From Dehalococcoidia bacterium (GTDB taxonomy: Bacteria; Chloroflexota; Dehalococcoidia; Dehalococcoidales; Fen-1064), in assembly GCA_003153075.1 (NCBI GenBank), contig PMBW01000328.1, forward strand, positions 1,124-8,276: DNA of 7,153 nt, given 5' to 3'. Each line of letters begins with the position of its first letter. Positions within the stretch are counted from its first letter, which is position 1. Made by a program: the position numbers and the translations under genes. A model generated the notes under the pieces. The model was not told where the DNA came from and did no database searches. It saw only the letters and a program-made list of their open reading frames with translations. Positions 1 through 5,851 of the stretch are shown in pieces.

Positions 1-136
1 ATTAAACACGAAAATGAGCAAAAAAGATTGGTTTTTCTCGAGGCTGTCCGAAAATAGAGGGAAAAATAAGAATAGAGATGAATTTATGCTAGATTTCCGG
101 CTAAGTTAGACAAGCACAACCGCCCCTCACTCTAAC

Positions 137-160
137 TCTCTCCCGCTTCGTAGGGAGAGA
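137..160. repeat. Stem-loop, probable dispersed intergenic repeat
   Basis: TCTCTCCC (137-144) pairs perfectly with GGGAGAGA (153-160) around an 8-nt loop. The preceding CCCCTCACTCTAAC resembles the CCCTCACCCTAACCC-type hairpin repeats found between genes in many bacteria. No T-tract follows on either strand, so it does not look like an intrinsic terminator. Assignment to a repeat family is an inference. Confidence 0.5.
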
Positions 161-180
161 AGATTGGCATTAATGTAAAC

Positions 181-274
181 CTCAGGGAAATTCCTATTCA
201 CCCGCAGTCGTAAGTATTTCGTATACTTTACTAAAACTGCGGGAATGCAAAAAGGGGATACTTCCAACCCTGAG
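181..274. repeat. Nested inverted-repeat element (94 nt)
   Basis: Outer arms CTCAGGG (181-187) and CCCTGAG (268-274) enclose inner arms CCCGCAGT (201-208) and ACTGCGGG (236-243). These enclose AAGTAT (212-217) and ATACTT (223-228) around a TTCGT loop. All three arm pairs are perfect and properly nested, so the DNA or its RNA can form one long interrupted hairpin. It encodes no visible protein. It could be a small non-autonomous element, a repeat remnant or a structured 3' region beyond lysA, and the sequence alone does not decide. Confidence 0.5.
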
Positions 275-324
275 ATTGCCGCGCCCGCCTGAGGTGGATC
301 TAATGACGATGACAAATCAGGTGG

Positions 325-351
325 CAAAATAGACAGGCACGGAGGCCTCTC
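325..351 (-). terminator. Probable terminator downstream of lysA
   Basis: Read on the minus strand, GAGAGGC (351-345) can pair with GCCTGTC (338-332) with one G-G mismatch around a 6-nt loop, and TATTTT (331-326) follows. It starts about 14 nt after the lysA stop codon, where a terminator is expected. The stem is imperfect and the U-tract short, so this is a moderate candidate. Confidence 0.4.
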
Positions 352-364
352 CCACTAATATTTA

Positions 365-1639
365 TTAGTCTTTCAGCACCCTGGGTTTGAAGTCTAACGT
401 GGCGAAGAGGTCATCCAGGGTCTCCGCGCGCCGGATCAGTTCTACCGTGCCGCTGCTGCGTAACAACAGCTGCTGCGGACGCAGCCAGCCGTTATAGTTG
501 CCGCCCATCGCCGGGGAGTGCGCGCCGGTGTCATGCTGCACCATGATGTCCCCTACTGACGTTTTCGGGAGCGTCCGCTGTTTGGCAAACTTATCGCTGT
601 TTTCACACAAGGGACCGACGACATCGACGATTTCTTCACCGCCGCGTCTTGGTTTTCCCGCGGGATCCAGGATCGTGATGTGGTGATAAGCTTTTTCATA
701 AATTGCCGGCCGGGGATTGGCGGACATCGTAGCCACGTCAACCCCGACATATTCCCGGTATTTGCTCATCCTGTTCGTCACGGTCGCCACCAGCACGCCG
801 TGGGGCCCTGTCACGTAGCGCCCGCATTCCATGAACAGGCGGGGAGTGTAGCCGTTTTTCTGCGTGAACTGTTGTAAAATGATTTTTGTCTCCCGCACAA
901 AAGAAGCCATATCGAAAGGAGTGTCGTCGGGGCGGTAGGGTATGCCGATACCGCCGGAAATATTAAAGAATTCAAACTTTATGTCAAGTTCTTTCGAGAT
1001 CTCTTCAATCAGTTCGAGCAGCATGCGGACCGTTTCCACCATATATTGATAGTTGCGTTCATTGGAAATGATCATCGAATGCAGCCCGAACCGTTTCGCG
1101 CCGCGTTTCATCGCCGCGCGGTAGGCCGGGATCACCTGGTCGTGCCGCAAGCCGTATTTAGCTTCTACCGGGATACCGATCAAAGCGTTGCCGGTACGCC
1201 GTTCCCCGGGGTTGTAGCGGAAACAGATCAATTCCGGGAAATTTTTCACCTTGTCGATCATCGTGATATCATCGATGTTTAAAATACAGCCGCCGTCCGC
1301 CAGCGCCAGTTCAAAGATATCCCCGGTGGTATTGTTGGAGGAAAACATGATATCTTCGCCAAAGAAGCCATTTTTGCGGGCCAGTACCAGTTCGGAGGGT
1401 GAAGCGCAATCCAATCCGAAATCCATTTTTTTCATGATCTGCAGGATCGCCGGTGTGGGCAGCGCTTTCGTGGCAAAAAACTCTTTAAAGCCTTTTACGT
1501 CCTTTAGCATCTGCTTTAGATTTTCCCCGTTATCGATTATTCCCTGCTCATCGAAAATATGGAAAGGTGTGCCGAAATATTCCCTGATTTTCGGCAGTCT
1601 GGGGAAAAGACGTTCTTCGAAGGCTTTTGACATCGGCAT
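365..1639 (-). CDS. lysA: Diaminopimelate decarboxylase (PLP-dependent)
   Basis: This cytoplasmic fold type III PLP enzyme (424 aa, normal length) would decarboxylate meso-diaminopimelate to L-lysine, the last step of the DAP pathway. The N-terminal alanine-racemase-like barrel has the Schiff-base lysine in FFATKAL (Lys58), a GLH motif at 185-187 and a glycine-rich phosphate loop ISGGIGIPY at 227-235. The C-terminal beta domain has ECGR (271-274), RPAIY (310-314), the catalytic GPLCENSD (342-349, Cys345) and GGNYNG (379-384). The Cys345 motif and the NYN motif favour DAP over ornithine or arginine as substrate. Some signatures differ from textbook LysA: ECGR instead of EPGR, and HSMIISN where H-x-H-I-G-S is usual. 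The ATG at 1639 is chosen because AAGGAGG ends 8 nt before it; the ATG two codons later is too far. It lies 112 nt downstream of asd in the same direction, consistent with a lysine-pathway unit. Confidence 0.9.
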   Translation of the reverse strand: MPMSKAFEERLFPRLPKIREYFGTPFHIFDEQGIIDNGENLKQMLKDVKGFKEFFATKALPTPAILQIMKKMDFGLDCASPSELVLARKNGFFGEDIMFSSNNTTGDIFELALADGGCILNIDDITMIDKVKNFPELICFRYNPGERRTGNALIGIPVEAKYGLRHDQVIPAYRAAMKRGAKRFGLHSMIISNERNYQYMVETVRMLLELIEEISKELDIKFEFFNISGGIGIPYRPDDTPFDMASFVRETKIILQQFTQKNGYTPRLFMECGRYVTGPHGVLVATVTNRMSKYREYVGVDVATMSANPRPAIYEKAYHHITILDPAGKPRRGGEEIVDVVGPLCENSDKFAKQRTLPKTSVGDIMVQHDTGAHSPAMGGNYNGWLRPQQLLLRSSGTVELIRRAETLDDLFATLDFKPRVLKD

Positions 1640-1647
1640 GGCAGTTT

Positions 1648-1654
1648 CCTCCTT
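1648..1654 (-). promoter_or_regulatory. Strong ribosome binding site of lysA
   Basis: AAGGAGG on the minus strand is nearly a full anti-16S match, with 8 nt to the ATG at 1639. It sets that start over the second in-frame ATG at 1633. It lies downstream of the 1689-1711 hairpin, so lysA can be translated independently of asd. Confidence 0.8.
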
Positions 1655-1688
1655 AATTCAGAGTTAAATAAATTCAGCTCTGAAGAGA

Positions 1689-1711
1689 AAAGAGGGGCGC
1701 CGCCCCTCTTT
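1689..1711 (-). terminator. GC-rich hairpin between asd and lysA
   Basis: AAAGAGGGGC (1689-1698) and GCCCCTCTTT (1702-1711) form a perfect 10-bp stem with a 3-nt loop. On the minus strand it sits 40 nt after the asd stop and ends in a U-rich stretch (CTTTTCTCTTC). It could terminate most asd transcripts, set the asd:lysA ratio by partial read-through, or shield the asd 3' end. No separate lysA promoter is evident in the 50 nt after it, which favours partial read-through. That last point is inference. Confidence 0.6.
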
Positions 1712-1751
1712 CTGTTAAATACTTATCGGGTTGTGCCTTTTTATGGAACCT

Positions 1752-2840
1752 TTACTTGATGTATCCTTTAGCTTTTAAAAGCTCGGCGGTCAGGATCGCG
1801 CCGCCCGCGGCGCCGCGTACTGTATTGTGATGTAAACCGACAAAGCGGTAATCGAACACGTTACATTTTCTCAACCTGCCGACGGCAACCGCCTGTCCGT
1901 TCCCCAGGTCTCTGTCTTTCTGGGGCTGCGGCCGGTCAAGCTCTTCACGGTAGACCAGCGCGGGAACCGGCGCGGTGGGGAGTTTCAATTCCTGGGGCAA
2001 TGCGCTGAAATTCCGCCAGATATTAATGATTTCGTTCATTTCCGGTTTCTTGCCGGCGAACTGGATGCTGCAGCAGGCGGTGTGGCCGTCCGTCACCGGC
2101 ACGCGGTTGCAGTGCGCGGAGATCTTCATGCTTTCGTCCGGCACGATTTTCCCGTTTTCGATCTTGCCGAAAATCTTGCGCGGTTCGACCTCGGATTTTT
2201 CTTCTTCCCCGCCGATATAGGGGATGATATTATCTACCAGATCGATCGCGGCAGGGCCCGGATAACCGGCGCCGGATAATGCCTGCAGTGTGGTGACGAT
2301 CATTTTATCAATTTTATACCCGGCTTTCATCAAGGCAAAAAGCGGGATCATGTAGCTCTGGATGCTGCAATTCGGTTTCACAACCAGAAAACCCTTGCTC
2401 CAGCCGTGCTTTTTTTGCTGCAAAGGGATGATATCCAGGTGTTCCGGGTTAATTTCCGGGATCATCACCGGCACATCTTCCGTATTACGGTGGGCGCTGT
2501 TATTGGAGATCACCGCGAATCCCTGTTTGGCGTATTCGGCTTCCGTAGTCAGAATGGATTGTTTGTCCATTTCGACCGCGGAGAAGATCACGCTGCATTT
2601 CCCGGCGGCTTTTTCCACCTGTCCGGCATCTTCCACGATGATGTTCTTGTACTTTTCCGGCAGGTCGGTTTTCATGTGCCACCGCCCGGCCGTCGCTTCA
2701 CTGTACTTTTTGCCCGCGGAATTGGGAGAAGCGGCGAGGTAAACTACGTCGAACCAGGGGTGGTTGGCGAGCAGCCGCAGATAATTTTGCCCGACCATAC
2801 CGGTGGCGCCGATCACGCCGACTTTTATTTTGTTGTCCAT
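1752..2840 (-). CDS. asd: Aspartate-semialdehyde dehydrogenase, archaeal/fungal type
   Basis: This cytoplasmic enzyme (362 aa) reduces L-aspartyl-4-phosphate to aspartate semialdehyde with NADPH, feeding lysine/DAP, threonine and methionine synthesis. The N-terminal Rossmann domain shows VGVIGATGMVGQNY (7-20). The catalytic cysteine lies in KPNCSIQS (Cys158), followed by SGAGYPG (189-195). The HCNRVPVTDGHT motif (243-254, probable catalytic His253) and the C-terminal HHNTVRGAAGG are typical of the archaeal/fungal-type subfamily rather than the E. coli type. Related malonyl-CoA reductases share the fold, but the lysA neighbour supports an amino-acid role. An upstream in-frame TTG at 2876 would add 12 residues. 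I prefer the ATG at 2840 because GAGAGG precedes it at good spacing, the protein then starts MDNKIKVGVIG as family members do, and the predicted transcript starts near 2875. Confidence 0.92.
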   Translation of the reverse strand: MDNKIKVGVIGATGMVGQNYLRLLANHPWFDVVYLAASPNSAGKKYSEATAGRWHMKTDLPEKYKNIIVEDAGQVEKAAGKCSVIFSAVEMDKQSILTTEAEYAKQGFAVISNNSAHRNTEDVPVMIPEINPEHLDIIPLQQKKHGWSKGFLVVKPNCSIQSYMIPLFALMKAGYKIDKMIVTTLQALSGAGYPGPAAIDLVDNIIPYIGGEEEKSEVEPRKIFGKIENGKIVPDESMKISAHCNRVPVTDGHTACCSIQFAGKKPEMNEIINIWRNFSALPQELKLPTAPVPALVYREELDRPQPQKDRDLGNGQAVAVGRLRKCNVFDYRFVGLHHNTVRGAAGGAILTAELLKAKGYIK

Positions 2841-2881
2841 TTTTGTCCTCTCGGATGATGAATTATTGATGTACAACAGAA

Positions 2882-2890
2882 ATTATAACA
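2882..2890 (-). promoter_or_regulatory. Extended -10 promoter of asd
   Basis: On the minus strand the sequence reads TGTTATAAT: a perfect TATAAT (2887-2882) with the TG of an extended -10 element one base upstream. No good -35 box lies 16-18 nt further upstream, which extended -10 promoters tolerate. Transcription would start near 2875 and give a leader of about 35 nt before the ATG at 2840. Confidence 0.5.
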
Positions 2891-3112
2891 TTTTTTTGCT
2901 TCATTATCGCTACCCGTTTAGTTCTCATTGAGTTGAAAGCGCAGTCAGTAATTTGCCTGAAGCTATTCGATGATTACCCGCCGAACTACTTAAAAGGCAT
3001 TTATGCTTTTTAACATAACCTAGTCTGCCCATATCAAAAAAATGGTTCCAATGGCACCGGCATCATCTTAATAAAAGATCATCATGACTGAAAAGTGCAT
3101 GTTTTAACCTTA
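2891..3112. other. Divergent intergenic spacer with AT-rich hairpin
   Basis: This spacer between the asd promoter and the plus-strand promoter shows no coding signal. TTAAAAGGCAT (2990-3000) and ATGCTTTTTAA (3003-3013) form an AT-rich inverted repeat with one G-U pair and T-rich flanks on both strands. It could be a weak bidirectional terminator or insulator, or an operator for an unidentified regulator. I see nothing else that I can support here. Confidence 0.5.
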
Positions 3113-3141
3113 TTGACAATCCTAAATACCGGTGTTATACT
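3113..3141 (+). promoter_or_regulatory. Near-consensus sigma70-type promoter
   Basis: A perfect -35 TTGACA (3113-3118) is separated by exactly 17 bp from -10 TATACT (3136-3141), with the TG of an extended -10 at 3133-3134. This is the strongest promoter in the window. The start point should be near 3148, leaving about 195 nt of untranslated leader before the binding-protein gene. Such a strong core promoter suggests that control, if any, acts in the leader or through a repressor. Confidence 0.8.
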
Positions 3142-3147
3142 ACCACA

Positions 3148-3343
3148 TACTTTATGTTCACTGGCGAATATGGTAACACAATCCACTGAGATTTCGGGGC
3201 GCAAAGCGTGGCAGCGCCGATCGGCCGCTAAATAGCGGATTTGCAGCGAATAGTATATTCATAGTGATAAAGGACGTTCAGTTACGGGTAAATAAAAAAA
3301 GAGAACCATAAATGAGACAAAAGCACTATTAATGGAGGTCGGT
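3148..3343 (+). promoter_or_regulatory. Structured 5' leader, riboswitch-like candidate
   Basis: The leader can fold as a multi-branched RNA. TCACT (3158-3162) pairs with AGTGA (3263-3267) and GAATAT (3166-3171) with ATATTC (3255-3260), forming a closing stem. Inside it are possible hairpins AATC/GATT (3180-3183, 3190-3193), GGCGC/GCGCC (3198-3202, 3214-3218) and CCGCT/AGCGG (3225-3229, 3234-3238, AAAT loop). The single-stranded block CGCAAAGC (3200-3207) and the later TAGCGGATTTGC recall conserved segments of class I cyclic-di-GMP (GEMM) riboswitches. However, the GNRA loop and the usual P1 are not clear. ATAGTG (3261-3266) can instead pair with CACTAT (3324-3329), just upstream of the ribosome binding site, suggesting an alternative fold. 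All folding was done by eye. The ligand, if any, is unknown. Confidence 0.35.
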
Positions 3344-5212
3344 ATGAAAAGAGGAACTTTCTTGATACTCCTGACCTGTCTTTTGGTAACATCGTTGGTT
3401 TTTGCGTCATGCACAAATTCATCTACGTCGTCCACCTCAACAACTACAATGCTTCCACCCACATCCACTACTACAGTTAAACCGCCAACTTCTACCATTG
3501 CGACTTCAGTCCAACCGACATCAACATCTACTTCTACGGCCGCCGGTAACTGGTGGGATAAAGATCCAAAGCCTCAATACGGCGGCACAATGACCCTTCG
3601 TATCGATAAGGGAAACATCGGGGGTTTCGACCCTGACATGGCCTTCGGGGTATATACGATATACTCGGCCTGGCTGGAAACGCTGTTTTCAGATGATTGG
3701 ACATTGAACCCATCCGTGTTTAACTACCAGTTGAGTTTTCGGCCTAACCAATATATGGTGGGCAACCTGGCCGCAAGCTATGAATTCAGCGACCCGATGA
3801 CTTTCGTTGTTCATCTGCGCCAGGGCATCCACTGGCAAAACATCGCGCCGGCCAACGGACGCGAATTTGTCGCTGATGATGTAGCGTTCCACTTTGACCG
3901 CATGTTAGGCACCGGCCACGGCTATACCAAACCGCCTCCCGGCGTCAATGTCGCCATCTGGGCGAATCTGGTAGCCATAACTACACCCGACAAATATACA
4001 GTTATTTTTAAATGGAACACTGCAAACCCTGAGATAATCATGGAAACCTTGCAGGCCAGCGGCGGTGGAGAACATTTTGAGAACCCCGATGCGGTGAAGC
4101 TCTACGGCGATGTCAATGACTGGCATCATACCATCGGCACCGGGCCGTTTATCCTGAAGGATTTTGTTTCCGGCAGTTCGGCGACCCTGGCCAAGAATCC
4201 TGACTACTGGGCCTACGATCAGCGCTACCCGCAGAATAAGCTTCCCTATGTAGATAATCTTAAACTTCTCATAATACAAGACAAATCTACCGCCCTGGCA
4301 GCCCTGCGTACCGGCAAAGCGGATGTCATGGAAAGCTTGATGATCGCCGATGCTCAATCTTTACTGAAGACCAACCCTGAAATGCAGGAAATTATATATC
4401 CTCAGCTAACCGGTTGTACCATAGACCCGCGGGTTGATAAGAAACCTTTCACAGACATTAAAGTCCGCATAGCAATGCAGAAAGCGATAGACCTGCCGAC
4501 CATCGCGAAAACTTATTACCAGGGCACGGTGAGGCCATACCCGATATCATTAACCTCTTATTACTTAAAAGGCCTGGGTTTACCTTATGAAGATTGGCCG
4601 CAAACGCTGAAGGATGAATATTCATACGACCCGACAGCAGCAAAAAAGCTGCTGGCGGATGCCGGCTATCCGACCGGTTTCAAGACCAACTGTGTTGTCG
4701 ATACTGCCGCTGATCAGGATTTACTACAGATCGTAAAATCCTACTGGGCAGCGATTGGTATTGATATGGAAGTGCGTACGATGGACACCGCTGCTTTTGC
4801 CACCTATGTAATAACCAACCGGGCACATGACCAGATCGCCGACCGCGGCGGGGCGCTGGCGATTACCTATGAAATAATGCGGCAGCTGACCCGGTTCCAG
4901 ACTGGATATTCAGTGAACTTCGGGATGATCAGCGACCCCGTTTTTGACGCATATTATCCCAAGGCAGTGGCAACTACCAGTCTGGACGGGATCAAACAAA
5001 TACTGAAAGACGCGAATTTGTACGTTGCACAGCAGCATTACACTGTATCGCTGCTGCAGCCGATGAGCTTTGGCTTCTCTCAGCCGTGGCTGCACGGGTA
5101 CAACGCGCAATTTTTCGGAGTCTCCGGTCCGGCCATCGGCGCTCTGTTATTAGGCTATTATCCGCCGCGTTTCTGGATAGACCAAAACATGAAGCAGACA
5201 ATGGCACGTTAG
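3344..5212 (+). CDS. ABC transporter solute-binding lipoprotein, family 5 (peptide/nickel type)
   Basis: This is a secreted, lipid-anchored binding protein (622 aa) of the SBP_bac_5 class, which delivers peptides, opines, nickel chelates or sugars to ABC permeases. Residues 1-22 are a lipoprotein signal (KR, hydrophobic core, then FAS) before Cys23. Residues 24-68 form a Ser/Thr/Pro linker with PTST repeated at 39, 48 and 58. The binding domain starts at PQYGGTMTLRI (77-87). Other family features are a long LRQGIHWQN segment, ADDVAFHFDRML, GTGPFILKDF, LRTGKADV, KVRIAMQKAID and PTAAKKLLADAGYP. The ATG at 3344 is chosen over one at 3332 because GGAGG (3334-3338) lies 5 nt before it and the signal peptide then begins MKRG. 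The gene follows a strong promoter and long leader. No permease or ATPase gene is in the window, so the ligand cannot be named. The downstream enzymes suggest it feeds their pathway. Confidence 0.92.
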   Translation: MKRGTFLILLTCLLVTSLVFASCTNSSTSSTSTTTMLPPTSTTTVKPPTSTIATSVQPTSTSTSTAAGNWWDKDPKPQYGGTMTLRIDKGNIGGFDPDMAFGVYTIYSAWLETLFSDDWTLNPSVFNYQLSFRPNQYMVGNLAASYEFSDPMTFVVHLRQGIHWQNIAPANGREFVADDVAFHFDRMLGTGHGYTKPPPGVNVAIWANLVAITTPDKYTVIFKWNTANPEIIMETLQASGGGEHFENPDAVKLYGDVNDWHHTIGTGPFILKDFVSGSSATLAKNPDYWAYDQRYPQNKLPYVDNLKLLIIQDKSTALAALRTGKADVMESLMIADAQSLLKTNPEMQEIIYPQLTGCTIDPRVDKKPFTDIKVRIAMQKAIDLPTIAKTYYQGTVRPYPISLTSYYLKGLGLPYEDWPQTLKDEYSYDPTAAKKLLADAGYPTGFKTNCVVDTAADQDLLQIVKSYWAAIGIDMEVRTMDTAAFATYVITNRAHDQIADRGGALAITYEIMRQLTRFQTGYSVNFGMISDPVFDAYYPKAVATTSLDGIKQILKDANLYVAQQHYTVSLLQPMSFGFSQPWLHGYNAQFFGVSGPAIGALLLGYYPPRFWIDQNMKQTMAR

Positions 5213-5251
5213 CATTATCCGGCGCAGGATCAATCGAAATAATAAACAATT

Positions 5252-5287
5252 CGGTCCTGTGATTTTATTAGCCTGGAGCCAGGACCG
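5252..5287 (+). repeat. Intercistronic hairpin after the binding-protein gene
   Basis: CGGTCCTG (5252-5259) and CAGGACCG (5280-5287) form a perfect 8-bp stem with a 20-nt loop, 39 nt after the stop codon. There is no T-tract, so it is not a standard terminator. In solute-binding-protein operons such hairpins often protect the upstream mRNA and lower expression of later genes. That role here is inference. Confidence 0.45.
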
Positions 5288-5320
5288 CCAGTTGAGGTCG
5301 GCCTGATGCAGAAAAATAAA

Positions 5321-5326
5321 AGGAGG
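5321..5326 (+). promoter_or_regulatory. Ribosome binding site supporting a TTG start
   Basis: AGGAGG lies 5 nt before TTG at 5332, inside a purine-rich run. The in-frame ATG at 5362 has only AGGA at 5352-5355 before it. The stronger site favours initiation at TTG, although the ATG remains possible. Confidence 0.6.
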
Positions 5327-5331
5327 AGAAG

Positions 5332-5835
5332 TTGAAGAAAGAAAAAAGAACAGGATTTATCATGACCAAAGCCGAATCATTAATTCCGGGGAAAGGCGAA
5401 GGCCACCCCAATCAAATAGGTTACGCTTATCTGCGCCTCGCTAATGCCCCCATTCCTGTGGGGCCAGAACCTGCTATGCACATCGATCTGGTGCTAAACG
5501 TGATCAAACCGGGCGGCGGGATCGAGGAGCACTATCACGACTATAGCGATGAGATGCCGATTTTCGACCATGTTTACTGGATAATTTCAGGCAGGATCAA
5601 AGCGACCATCGGCGATACGGAAAGAGTGGTCGGGGCAGACAGCATGGTCTATTGCCCGTCAAATATAAGGCACTCCATTACCAATGTCGGGAAGGGCACC
5701 GCCAAGATATTGCGGATGAGCGGTTGTAATAACGGCGCGAAAATGGGCGGCGCTGTCTGGTCGAAAATGCCGAGCGGGGATTTGACCGCACACGATTGGA
5801 AGTTGGCAGACGGAACGAAACCCGTAAAAAAATAA
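5332..5835 (+). CDS. Single-domain cupin protein
   Basis: This small soluble protein (167 aa from TTG) has one conserved beta-barrel of the Cupin_2 type. Cupin motif 1 is visible as PGGGIEEHYHDYSDE (60-74) ending near ISG (85-87), giving His67, His69 and Glu74 as metal ligands. Motif 2 is GADSMVYCPSNIRHSITN (101-118), giving His114. All four usual ligand positions are filled, so a mononuclear metal site (Fe, Mn, Zn or Ni) is likely. There is no signal peptide. Single-domain cupins include isomerases, dioxygenases, decarboxylases and sugar-binding proteins, and nothing here selects among them. The gene lies 119 nt after the binding-protein gene and 16 nt before the lyase-like gene, so co-transcription with the latter is very likely. 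If the ATG at 5362 is used, the protein is 157 aa and loses only a basic N-terminal tail. Confidence 0.85.
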   Translation: MKKEKRTGFIMTKAESLIPGKGEGHPNQIGYAYLRLANAPIPVGPEPAMHIDLVLNVIKPGGGIEEHYHDYSDEMPIFDHVYWIISGRIKATIGDTERVVGADSMVYCPSNIRHSITNVGKGTAKILRMSGCNNGAKMGGAVWSKMPSGDLTAHDWKLADGTKPVKK

Positions 5836-5851
5836 TATTAGAAGGAACCGG

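Larger units (their letters stand above)
1..364. other. Gene-free flank rich in inverted repeats
   Basis: I see no convincing gene here. The only longer open frame, on the minus strand at 127-327, has no good ribosome binding site and reads through two inverted repeats, so I treat it as chance. The stretch holds a short sequence like an insertion-sequence end (40-54), a hairpin at 137-160, a nested inverted repeat at 181-274 and a probable lysA terminator at 325-351. The segment around 272-315 (GATTGCCGCG followed by AATGACGATGAC) resembles a worn copy of the dispersed intergenic repeats common in bacterial genomes. That resemblance is from memory and was not searched. Confidence 0.6.

Noticed and set aside
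127..327. Minus-strand 66-codon frame in the left flank
   Set aside because: It runs through two inverted repeats, has no convincing ribosome binding site, and its translation matches no family I recognise.
1251..1667. Plus-strand frame of 138 codons opposite lysA
   Set aside because: It is a shadow of the strongly supported lysA frame, with no ribosome binding site and no family features. The same applies to plus-strand frames at 2362-2858 opposite asd.
2841..2876. TTG at 2876 as the asd start
   Set aside because: It has no Shine-Dalgarno, lies at the predicted transcription start, and would add a 12-residue tail unlike family members. The ATG at 2840 has a good site.
3158..3193. ZTP (ACTGGCGA) or TPP (CTGAGA) riboswitch motifs in the leader
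   Set aside because: Only isolated short matches occur. The partner blocks (CCGCCTGGGC for ZTP; GGGGTGCC upstream and GAACCTGA downstream for TPP) are missing or in the wrong order.
3905..4357. Minus-strand frame of 150 codons inside the binding-protein gene
   Set aside because: It is antisense to a well-supported family 5 binding domain, and its translation shows no motif.
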